Under the pieces are notes generated by a model. The model ran no database searches, had not been told where the DNA came from, and was given only the letters and a program-made list of their open reading frames with translations. Shown here piece by piece: positions 1 through 5,078 of a stretch of DNA of 6,818 nucleotides. Source of the DNA: Ruminococcus sp. (lineage in GTDB: Bacteria > Bacillota > Clostridia > Oscillospirales > Ruminococcaceae); contig DMBA01000267.1 in assembly GCA_003446315.1 (NCBI GenBank), positions 1 through 6,818 of the forward strand. The letters are read 5' to 3'. The position numbers were made by a program, and so were the translations under genes. Within the stretch, counting starts at the first letter, position 1. Each line of letters begins with the position of its first letter.

Positions 1-3
1 TGC

Positions 4-20
4 AGCGGGGCTTCCCCGCT
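4..20. terminator. Short GC-rich hairpin at the window edge, possible terminator
   Basis: A perfect 7-bp inverted repeat, AGCGGGG then a CTT loop then CCCCGCT. It is followed by TATACC rather than a clear T-run, so a plus-strand terminator would be weak. The sequence that would form a tail on the minus strand lies outside the window. It could end a gene just left of the window, but nothing here proves it. Confidence 0.35.
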
Positions 21-104
21 TATACCATACTATATCCGAAAAAGCAACTGCATATTCTCAGAAATAAGCATAACAAATCATTCTACTTACATATCACATA
101 ATGA

Positions 105-233
105 TTCGCTGTTGAATTATCTTACGAATACAATCCTGAGCATAAGATTGACCTGAAATTTATGCTTGCGGAGCCGGATCAGGTTCATGGTGCTGCCGTT
201 ACCGGCACTTTTAGAGCGTATCAAAAGAGGTTG
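105..233 (+). pseudogene. Protein-like fragment without a start codon, possible gene remnant
   Basis: Reading from 105 in the frame that stops at 309-311, the sequence between 108 and 233 translates into peptide with normal protein composition, including AVELSYEYNPEHKIDLKF and MLAEPDQVHGAAVTGTFRAY. A TGA at 102-104 closes the frame on the left, and there is no start codon with a ribosome binding site. The protein-like character stops at about 233, where the -35 box of the next gene begins; the frame then runs on through AT-rich promoter sequence. I do not recognise the family. The simplest reading is a decayed piece of an older gene, with the downstream promoter partly built on its end. It could also be chance, since it is only about 43 codons long. 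Confidence 0.35.
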
Positions 234-259
234 ACATTTCTGATGCTATCGTATATAAT
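231..259 (+). promoter_or_regulatory. Consensus sigma-A promoter of the TraX-family gene
   Basis: TTGACA at 231-236 and TATAAT at 254-259 are both perfect consensus hexamers with the ideal 17-base spacer. Transcription should start near 266, giving a leader of about 27 bases before the TTG start at 293. Confidence 0.85.
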
Positions 260-278
260 AATAACATCATACGAAAAC

Positions 279-292
279 GGGGGGGATCCTAT
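279..292 (+). promoter_or_regulatory. Poly-G ribosome binding site deciding the TTG start at 293
   Basis: A run of seven G (279-285) is the only purine-rich element upstream of the TraX-family gene and lies 7 bases before the TTG at 293. This spacing supports the TTG over the in-frame GTG at 311 and the ATG at 350. Confidence 0.55.
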
Positions 293-1048
293 TTGGATAA
301 GCTAAAAATCGTGAATCGTGATCTGCTGAAATGGATCGCATTATTTTTCATGGGGATCGGGCACTTTCTCCTGTATACCGCAGATGAATTTCATTTTTTC
401 GGACTGTCCGGTCCCATCTTAAAATTCTTCATCCAGATGGAATATATTGCGCCGCCGATCTTTTTCTTTTTTATTTCCGAAGGATATCGTTATACCCACG
501 CAAAAAAGCGTTATTTCATTCGGCTGCTTGCAATGACACTTGTCACCCAGATCCCATATGTACTGTTTCACACATATGATCAGAAGCATACAATTTCATT
601 TGATATTCTGATGTTTCTGACAAATTGGAATGTGATTGCAACACTCCTTCTTGGGTTTGTAGCCATTGCTGTATGGGAAAGTATAAAGCATCCTGCGCTG
701 AAAACAGCTTGCTTGATTCTTTGCTGTACTGCGGGCTATTTCACGGAATGGAGTTTCTGGGGCGTTCTCTTTATCCTATCGTTCTATCTTTTCAGAGAGC
801 ACCCATGGATCCGTTTTGCAGCATATGAACTGCTGATGATGATCTATGTCCTCTACATAAGCGGCTTCTCGATTTTTGGTTTCCATTGGTTATTGTTTAT
901 GGTTTTCAGCCTGCCAATCACCTTCATAACTCTGTTTTACAACGGAGAAAAAGGACACTTTCCAAAATTGTCAAAATATTTCTTCTATTTCTTTTACCCG
1001 GCACATCTGTTATTGATCTATATTGTGAAACTAATGTATCAAGCATAA
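293..1048 (+). CDS. TraX-family integral membrane protein
   Basis: A 251-residue, very hydrophobic, Phe-rich protein with roughly seven or eight membrane segments and no signal peptide. It shows the TraX-family pattern. The N-terminal helix carries a Lys and a His (K13 and H24). A second helix runs into ISEGYRYTHAKKRY (61-74), followed by TQIPY (85-89). NVIATLLLG (113-121) comes next, then EWSFWG (152-157). Near the C-terminus are NGEKG (217-221) and the YPAH motif (235-238). The founding member, TraX of the F plasmid, is needed for N-terminal acetylation of pilin; the many Gram-positive chromosomal homologues have no established role and are often described as putative acyltransferases. The size fits the family. 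The TTG start is chosen from the G-run 7 bases upstream and the consensus promoter. It appears monocistronic. No conjugation genes are visible nearby, so a pilin substrate should not be assumed. Family assignment is confident, function is not. Confidence 0.85.
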   Translation: MDKLKIVNRDLLKWIALFFMGIGHFLLYTADEFHFFGLSGPILKFFIQMEYIAPPIFFFFISEGYRYTHAKKRYFIRLLAMTLVTQIPYVLFHTYDQKHTISFDILMFLTNWNVIATLLLGFVAIAVWESIKHPALKTACLILCCTAGYFTEWSFWGVLFILSFYLFREHPWIRFAAYELLMMIYVLYISGFSIFGFHWLLFMVFSLPITFITLFYNGEKGHFPKLSKYFFYFFYPAHLLLIYIVKLMYQA

Positions 1049-1069
1049 AATGCAGCCGGAAAGCGAAGT

Positions 1070-1084
1070 ATCATACAATATGAT
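1070..1084. repeat. Small inverted repeat after the TraX-family gene
   Basis: ATCATA (1070-1075) and TATGAT (1079-1084) form a 6-bp dyad with a 3-base loop, directly before a larger dyad at 1087-1139. It could be part of a 3' structure of the preceding transcript or an operator. It is AT-rich and may be chance. Confidence 0.3.
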
Positions 1085-1086
1085 TC

Positions 1087-1139
1087 CAGCCGTGACAGGC
1101 ATCCGGACGAATCACTCGTCTCATTCACTGTCACGGCTG
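1087..1139. repeat. 11-bp inverted repeat with nested stem, structured intergenic element
   Basis: CAGCCGTGACA (1087-1097) is perfectly complementary to TGTCACGGCTG (1129-1139) across a 31-base interval. That interval contains a second dyad, GACGA (1106-1110) with TCGTC (1116-1120). The result is a two-tier stem between the TraX-family gene and the phosphatase promoter. Neither side has a T-run, so it is not a standard intrinsic terminator. It may still help end the upstream transcript or protect its 3' end. Alternatives are a small palindromic repeat element or a structured RNA. Confidence 0.5.
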
Positions 1140-1183
1140 TAGATTTATCATCAAACGAGAAATGCGCTGAATGTGTAATGGGA

Positions 1184-1212
1184 TTGCTTTTTCGGGGGCG
1201 GTGTGGTATAAT
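1184..1212 (+). promoter_or_regulatory. Promoter of the phosphatase gene with extended -10
   Basis: TTGCTT (1184-1189) and TATAAT (1207-1212) are 17 bases apart. A TGG directly before the -10 box gives an extended -10 element. The predicted start near 1219 leaves a leader of about 85 bases before the ATG at 1306. The same -35 and -10 context recurs upstream of the five-gene operon (2142-2170). Confidence 0.75.
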
Positions 1213-1305
1213 GGAAAAGGGAACGTAAATACTCTGGTTGATCTTCGTATCACTTCGCTGCCAAACAGATCAGCCGACAACAAACCGATGGGAGTGTGAT
1301 CTATC

Positions 1306-1794
1306 ATGAAGCGCGTTCTTGTCAAATCCGTTCACGGAGCATTCAGCTATGTCATGGAACATTACTATCCTTTTGGTATGGCTGCCGAAGCTGCGGAACA
1401 AGGTGCACTGACCGACACTTATGCAGTCATTTCGATTCAGGACAGCCATACAAGTGGTTTTGGCGTGCAGTTTACCGAAAATCAGTTCTGTAAGGGCGTA
1501 CTCACACTTTTTTTCGATGATATTGTGACAGAAGTGGACGGCGCTGTTCTGTTTGACGATGAGATGGCGGATCAAATCATTGCATTCATTGAAAAGCACC
1601 GGAAGGCTGTTGACACGCTTTTGGTTCACTGCTATGCAGGACAGTCGAGATCACGCGCTGTCGGTGCATTTGCTGTTGAGATGCTCGGCGGGGACAATCA
1701 CAGGTACTTTGAAGACGGCGTTCCGAATCCATATATCTATGATGTATTGGAGAGTGCGTGGGTTAGAAGACAGTTGCGTACAATAGAATTCTGA
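1306..1794 (+). CDS. Small cysteine-dependent (CX5R) protein phosphatase-like protein
   Basis: A 162-residue soluble protein with no signal peptide or membrane segment. Near its C-terminus is the signature HCYAGQSRS (108-116), the HCxxGxxRS active-site loop of tyrosine and dual-specificity phosphatases. In that family the Cys (C109 here) forms the phospho-enzyme and the Arg (R115) holds the phosphate. The preceding strand TLLVHC and the following helix fit the fold. D71 and D72 in LFFDDI, about 38 residues upstream, are candidates for the general acid. At 162 residues it is a single catalytic domain. The ATG at 1306 is preceded by GGGAG (1290-1294), 11 bases away, which is somewhat long but the best site available. 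It has its own promoter and appears monocistronic, with no kinase or obvious substrate gene beside it. A protein-tyrosine, dual-specificity or small-molecule phosphatase are all possible; the class is confident and the substrate unknown. Confidence 0.75.
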   Translation: MKRVLVKSVHGAFSYVMEHYYPFGMAAEAAEQGALTDTYAVISIQDSHTSGFGVQFTENQFCKGVLTLFFDDIVTEVDGAVLFDDEMADQIIAFIEKHRKAVDTLLVHCYAGQSRSRAVGAFAVEMLGGDNHRYFEDGVPNPYIYDVLESAWVRRQLRTIEF

Positions 1795-1834
1795 CGGACA
1801 ATTTCCGTGACAAAAGAATCACATTGTCATCATA

Positions 1835-2140
1835 TCAGCAACCGTGATCGGAACGAATGTAGGCGAACACCACATCGTCCGCTTCTGCCATTCTGTCCAT
1901 TAAGGAACGAATCTCGGTATCCAGTTTCAGAATTTCACCCTTGATACTCTCGACCTCCATATCGGGAGTATCTTTCTGCTTTTGATATATTTCAAGACTT
2001 TTCATTCGTTCATACATAGCAGAGCAGATTGTTCCCCTCTTGCCGCTTCTTATGACATCGCCGCCATCTGAATGAAAATGGAACCGCAAAAATCCGTCTG
2101 AATCCAAATAATCGAGTCTGCATACGAATCCTGCGTTTCG
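1835..2140 (-). pseudogene. Decayed C-terminal fragment resembling a large serine recombinase
   Basis: On the minus strand the frame stopping at 1835-1837 is protein-like from about 2140 downwards. Its last part is a charged heptad-like stretch containing MEVESIKGEILKLDTEIRSL followed by MDRMAEADDVVFAYI. From memory this resembles the coiled coil near the C-terminus of large serine recombinases of integrative elements, which typically reads as a leucine and acidic repeat ending in a YINERI-like motif. Here the similarity breaks off right after FAYI and the frame closes six residues later. There is no good start: the only nearby ATG (2017) has AGGGG 16 bases away. The frame runs on antisense into the next gene, and that part should be ignored. 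A relic of an excised or degraded element is the best reading; a small coiled-coil protein of 60 residues is the alternative. The whole stretch 1795-2209 holds no other gene. Confidence 0.4.
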
Positions 2141-2141
2141 C

Positions 2142-2170
2142 TTGCTTTTTCCGGAATTATGTGGTATACT
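2142..2170 (+). promoter_or_regulatory. Promoter of the five-gene membrane-protein operon
   Basis: TTGCTT (2142-2147) and TATACT (2165-2170) have a 17-base spacer and a TGG extended -10. It matches the phosphatase promoter closely: the first ten bases (TTGCTTTTTC) and the block TGTGGTATA are identical at the same spacing. Transcription should start near 2177, about 33 bases before the ATG. AAAGGGAG (2193-2200) is the ribosome binding site. Confidence 0.75.
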
Positions 2171-2209
2171 AGATGATACATTAAAGTTTGATAAAGGGAG
2201 CATTACCGG

Positions 2210-2947
2210 ATGAAATGTAAAAATTGCGGCGGTGAGATGGGACTGCTGGATAAGGTCTGTCCATATTGCGGAAGCGATAATGAGGAAAGCGCCGGCCATC
2301 GGGCGAAATTTCAGTTTTATAAGAGAAAGAGCAAGGAAACCGTAGAAAAAGCCGATCAGAACTACAGCAGCAATAAACCGCTGATCGTCGGAAGCGTGAT
2401 TCTTGTTCTTCTGATTATCGGTGTGATTGCCATGTCGGTCGCGGAGGAGAAAACGGAGTTTATCGACCTTGATATTGCACATTCGGAGACACTCAAAGAA
2501 GCCGATCGTTTTAAGGAAATTCTGAATGGCTATCTGGAAGCGGGAGATTATATCGCTTTTTATGATTTTATCAAGGAGCATCATGTTTATGAGACTGATC
2601 CGGAATATGAAGAATATGCGCTTCTTCTGGATATGTCCCGCAATTACAGATATGCGATGAACAGTATGGAACAGCTTGTTCTGTACGGTGAAGGTTATAC
2701 CTTTGACAAGGTGTTTGATATCAAAGATTGCAGCCGTGATATCGCCTTTTTTTATACCATGTACGGGTATGCGGAAGATGATCTGGAAGAATATCAGTAC
2801 AAAGCATATGCGGAAGATATGAAAAAGAAACTGAATACTGCAATGAAGGTATACTTCGGACTTGATGAAAAGGGGCTGGAAGATTATCTTGCTTCTTCTG
2901 ACAATCAGCAGACTTTATTTATTCAGGAGGTGATCTCAGGTGAATAA
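2210..2947 (+). CDS. Zinc-ribbon single-pass membrane protein A1, function unknown
   Basis: A 245-residue protein in three parts. Residues 1-21 form a zinc ribbon, CKNC with CPYC ten residues further on (C3, C6, C17, C20). A basic linker (31-45, many Lys/Arg) leads to a single membrane helix at about 57-78. Residues 80-245 are acidic, Tyr-rich and probably all-helical, with a key stretch YLEAGDYIAFYDFI (109-121). By the positive-inside rule the zinc ribbon is cytoplasmic and the large domain lies outside the cell. It is a diverged paralogue of the gene at 3728-4498, with the same cysteine spacing, layout and GDYI motif. It is first in the operon, with AAAGGGAG 9 bases before the ATG. It overlaps the next gene by 8 bases, and that gene's ribosome binding site lies within this coding sequence. 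N-terminal zinc ribbons on single-pass proteins are common in Firmicutes, but I do not recognise the outer domain and assign no function. Confidence 0.85.
   Translation: MKCKNCGGEMGLLDKVCPYCGSDNEESAGHRAKFQFYKRKSKETVEKADQNYSSNKPLIVGSVILVLLIIGVIAMSVAEEKTEFIDLDIAHSETLKEADRFKEILNGYLEAGDYIAFYDFIKEHHVYETDPEYEEYALLLDMSRNYRYAMNSMEQLVLYGEGYTFDKVFDIKDCSRDIAFFYTMYGYAEDDLEEYQYKAYAEDMKKKLNTAMKVYFGLDEKGLEDYLASSDNQQTLFIQEVISGE
2925..2933 (+). promoter_or_regulatory. Strong ribosome binding site deciding the GTG start of B1
   Basis: AGGAGGTGA lies inside the end of A1 and is a near-perfect match to the anti-Shine-Dalgarno complement. GGAGG ends 9 bases before the GTG at 2940 but 18 bases before the ATG at 2949. 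The GTG is therefore the better start, giving an MNK N-terminus like that of the paralogue at 4491. Confidence 0.75.
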
Positions 2948-3371
2948 AATGAAAACAGCAGCAAAATGGGCTGTGCTGATCGCTGATCTCATACTGGGGA
3001 TCACTTTTGTTGTGCTCGTGATCTCGACGCTGTCAAATCTGTCAAAATCTGAAATCGTCCAAAAAGAGGGCACGGATGAATACATCGTGAAATATCTCGA
3101 AAGAGAAGACTACGGAAATGCTGCGATGTCTTCCAGACAAATGCGGCTCGGAGAAGAAATAGATGCACCCATGCAGGAATTCTACATGGTCGGTTCCTAT
3201 GCAGATCTCATGTTCTGGGAAAAGATCTATGCCGAAAGCGGAAGCGAATCTACGGCAGAGGATTGCAGAAAACAGTGCGATGAGATCCGGGATTCGCTGT
3301 CAGAATATGAGAATGTATTTGAAAAAATAGATCATACACTGGAAAATGCAACTGCAAAGGAAGGTTCGTGA
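2940..3371 (+). CDS. Small single-pass membrane protein B1, partner of A1
   Basis: A 143-residue protein with a short basic N-terminus (MNKMKTAAK), one membrane helix at about 9-31, and an acidic helical domain (about 40-143) predicted outside the cell. The helix has no signal-peptidase or lipobox site I can see, so it is probably an anchor. It is homologous to the gene at 4491-4919: the stretch FWEKIYAES with the following CRKQCDEIRDSL and FEKIDHTL (92-134) aligns with the matching part of that protein. C109 corresponds to a Cys in the paralogue (C107); C113 does not. It has no zinc ribbon. The GTG start overlaps the A1 stop by 8 bases (GTGAATAA), which suggests translational coupling and roughly matched production with A1. 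I do not recognise the family; a subunit working with A1 is an inference from the conserved pairing. Confidence 0.8.
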   Translation: MNKMKTAAKWAVLIADLILGITFVVLVISTLSNLSKSEIVQKEGTDEYIVKYLEREDYGNAAMSSRQMRLGEEIDAPMQEFYMVGSYADLMFWEKIYAESGSESTAEDCRKQCDEIRDSLSEYENVFEKIDHTLENATAKEGS

Positions 3372-3381
3372 AGATCAGATC

Positions 3382-3723
3382 ATGGAAAATATGAAAGGCA
3401 AGATTGTCAATTGCGAGACCTGCGGCGGTGTGTTCGATGCGTCACTGGTCAGGTGCCCGTACTGCGGCACGGCTTATGAACCGGCTGCCGAAGAAGAATA
3501 TATGGATCAGCTCGAAGATATCAGGGAAGACCTGTCTCAGCATACTACGGATGCAGACCATGCAACAGGGAAAATGATTCAGAAATCCCTTCGCATTGCG
3601 CTGATTGTGATCGTCGTACTCGCTGTTTTGGGTCTTATCGTTTTGATTATACCAAAATCGGACAGTTCACACGATCAGGAAGCATTAAACAGCAGAAAAC
3701 AGGAGCTGATACAGGGAGAGTAA
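3382..3723 (+). CDS. Short zinc-ribbon membrane protein A', lacking the outer domain
   Basis: About 113 residues. A zinc ribbon with the same CxxC-x10-CxxC spacing as its neighbours (C11, C14, C25, C28) is followed by an acidic, probably helical stretch (33-60). A very hydrophobic membrane helix (about 71-91) follows, then only some 22 residues. The tail ALNSRKQELIQGE resembles the segment just after the membrane helix in the gene at 3728 (DALRNKKEYHAQ) but stops before the outer domain. It therefore looks like an A-type protein that lost that domain or never had it. The ATG at 3382 lies 10 bases after the B1 stop. Its best ribosome site, AAAGGAAGG (3356-3364), is rather far at 17 bases, so coupling to B1 is likely. 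An ATG at 3391 is possible, and one at 3346 would overlap B1 by 26 bases without a visible ribosome site. Confidence 0.75.
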   Translation: MENMKGKIVNCETCGGVFDASLVRCPYCGTAYEPAAEEEYMDQLEDIREDLSQHTTDADHATGKMIQKSLRIALIVIVVLAVLGLIVLIIPKSDSSHDQEALNSRKQELIQGE

Positions 3724-3727
3724 CGAA

Positions 3728-4498
3728 ATGAGATGTCCAAATTGCGGAAAAACAATCGGCATAGAGGAATTGATATGTCCCGCCTGCGGATATACCAATC
3801 CGCTTGCCCAACAGCATAACGAAAATATCAAACAATATGACCGGCGCTTTCAAAAGACACAGGACAGCGTAATCAAATCTGCCCAAAAGACAGCAGGTGT
3901 CGGCATCAGGGGCGGTATCTTCGCAATCCTTGTTGCAATCATCATTGCACTTGCGATCGTCTGGGGCATTATCAGCTCTGCGGGCGAAGGTGAAACAAGC
4001 GAAGACCGGAAAATGGATGCCCTGAGAAATAAAAAAGAATATCACGCGCAGATGAAAGAATATCTGGACGATGGAGATTATATTACATTTGCTGCTTTTA
4101 TCCAACAGCACAACATCCCCTTCGATTCAGAGCCGTACACAGAATATAATCGGCTGCAATATGTGGCTGATGAATACTATTCTTGTGTACAATACTGGGA
4201 GAAGATTCTTTTTCGCTCTGATGATCCCGATTACTGGGATTCATCCGAACTGGACATCTCCCACCTCTGCATGTATTTAGATTCTTTCGCGGAAACATAT
4301 GAATACAATAAAGGAATCGAAAAAAACGAAGATGTTGCAGCATACATGGAAGATATGAACGCAGACATTCATGCAATGCTCAGAAAATATTTGAACATGA
4401 CGGATTCCGAAGCGGATGATTTTCTTGAATTATCGGAAACAAAAAAAGCCGTGGTCATGGAAGATATATTACTGAGAAAGGAGCCTGAAGATGAATAA
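3728..4498 (+). CDS. Zinc-ribbon single-pass membrane protein A2, paralogue of A1
   Basis: A 256-residue protein with the A1 plan. It has a zinc ribbon MRCPNCG...CPACG (C3, C6, C17, C20), then a charged linker 30-60 richer in Gln and Lys. A membrane helix follows at about 63-83, and the acidic helical domain (85-256) is predicted outside the cell. The shared motif is YLDDGDYITFAAFI (112-125). Further similarity follows around the EYY...YWEKILF segment (149-162) and in the C-terminal 50 residues. Identity to A1 is clearly partial, so the duplication is old. It starts 4 bases after the A' stop with GGGAGAG (3714-3720) 7 bases before the ATG. It ends by overlapping the next start by 8 bases (ATGAATAA), repeating the A1-B1 junction. 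Role unknown; a membrane-anchored sensor or assembly factor is speculation. Confidence 0.85.
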   Translation: MRCPNCGKTIGIEELICPACGYTNPLAQQHNENIKQYDRRFQKTQDSVIKSAQKTAGVGIRGGIFAILVAIIIALAIVWGIISSAGEGETSEDRKMDALRNKKEYHAQMKEYLDDGDYITFAAFIQQHNIPFDSEPYTEYNRLQYVADEYYSCVQYWEKILFRSDDPDYWDSSELDISHLCMYLDSFAETYEYNKGIEKNEDVAAYMEDMNADIHAMLRKYLNMTDSEADDFLELSETKKAVVMEDILLRKEPEDE

Positions 4499-4919
4499 AG
4501 CGTTGAAAATATTCTTCAATATATTGATCGTGATCGCAGCTTTGGGTGTTCTTTTTATGCTCTTTATGATAAAGGATGCACTCGTCGAAAATGCAACCAA
4601 AGAAGAAGATAATGTCATGACCAGCTTTGATTATGAAGTAAAGCACCGCGCATACGGTGAAATTGCAGATACTTATTTTGTATACGGGACAAAGTTTTTG
4701 GAAGTGCCCGAAGGTTTTGAAGAAACCCTGCTTACCGCAGAATATGTAAATCTGTCATTTATGCAGGGTGTTTATGAAGAAAAAGGCGATGACCAAAAGG
4801 CAAAAGCGTGTCGTGACAGATTGGAAGCGATCAGGAACGAGTTGGTGCAATACCGTTTTACCGCAGATGAGATAGATCATATCATGACAGCTTACAATCA
4901 CAATGACGAGCGCAAATAG
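4491..4919 (+). CDS. Small single-pass membrane protein B2, paralogue of B1
   Basis: A 142-residue protein with the MNK start, a membrane helix at about 7-27, and an acidic helical domain that should lie outside the cell. The segment FMQGVYEEKG with CRDRLEAIRNEL and ADEIDHIM (90-132) aligns with the matching part of B1, while the N-terminal halves differ more. The start is well set: AAAGGAG (4477-4483) lies 7 bases before the ATG, inside the end of A2. It is the last gene of the operon and is followed within 20 bases by a strong terminator. It has no zinc ribbon, no lipobox and no enzyme motif. The family is unrecognised; the repeated A-B pairing suggests that B2 works with A2. Confidence 0.8.
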   Translation: MNKALKIFFNILIVIAALGVLFMLFMIKDALVENATKEEDNVMTSFDYEVKHRAYGEIADTYFVYGTKFLEVPEGFEETLLTAEYVNLSFMQGVYEEKGDDQKAKACRDRLEAIRNELVQYRFTADEIDHIMTAYNHNDERK

Positions 4920-4935
4920 ATTGCGCATGAAAAAG

Positions 4936-4985
4936 AATCCCCCTTCTGCCGGTAAAACTGTATCACCGGTGAAGGGGGATTTTTT
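4936..4985 (+). terminator. Intrinsic terminator of the five-gene operon
   Basis: A long two-part stem. AATCCCCCTTC (4936-4946) pairs with GAAGGGGGATT (4971-4981), and CCGGT (4949-4953) pairs with ACCGG (4965-4969), separated by a small internal loop. Six T follow the G-run (4980-4985). The A-run upstream (4931-4934) would give a modest T-tract on the other strand, so it may also act as a backup for the minus-strand cluster. Confidence 0.9.
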
Positions 4986-5035
4986 ATATGGATTGTTTCT
5001 CATGTTAATGACAAAATGCGCTGCTGTCCTGCAAC

Positions 5036-5065
5036 AAAAAAATCGGGAGCCGGATGACTCCCGAT
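5036..5065 (-). terminator. Intrinsic terminator of the lipoprotein gene
   Basis: On the minus strand, ATCGGGAG (5065-5058) pairs with CTCCCGAT (5049-5042) around an 8-base loop, followed by a run of seven T (5042-5036). It lies 13 bases after the lipoprotein stop codon. With the plus-strand terminator at 4936 it separates two convergent transcription units. Confidence 0.9.
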
Positions 5066-5078
5066 CTGATGATTCCTG

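Noticed and set aside
1794..1808. Hairpin ACGGA/TCCGT after the phosphatase as a terminator
   Set aside because: The stem is only 5 bp with no T-run, too weak to call.
1835..2584. A 249-codon minus-strand open frame as one full gene
   Set aside because: Its N-terminal half is antisense to A1, which has a zinc ribbon, promoter and ribosome site. Only the part left of about 2140 looks like protein, and it is reported as a fragment.
3346..3381. Upstream ATG (3346) as the start of the short zinc-ribbon protein
   Set aside because: It would overlap B1 by 26 bases, has no ribosome site, and adds 12 residues without counterpart in A1 or A2, which begin directly at the zinc ribbon.
3647..4111. A 154-codon minus-strand open frame
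   Set aside because: It is antisense across the A'-A2 junction with no ribosome site and a Cys-rich shadow-like composition.
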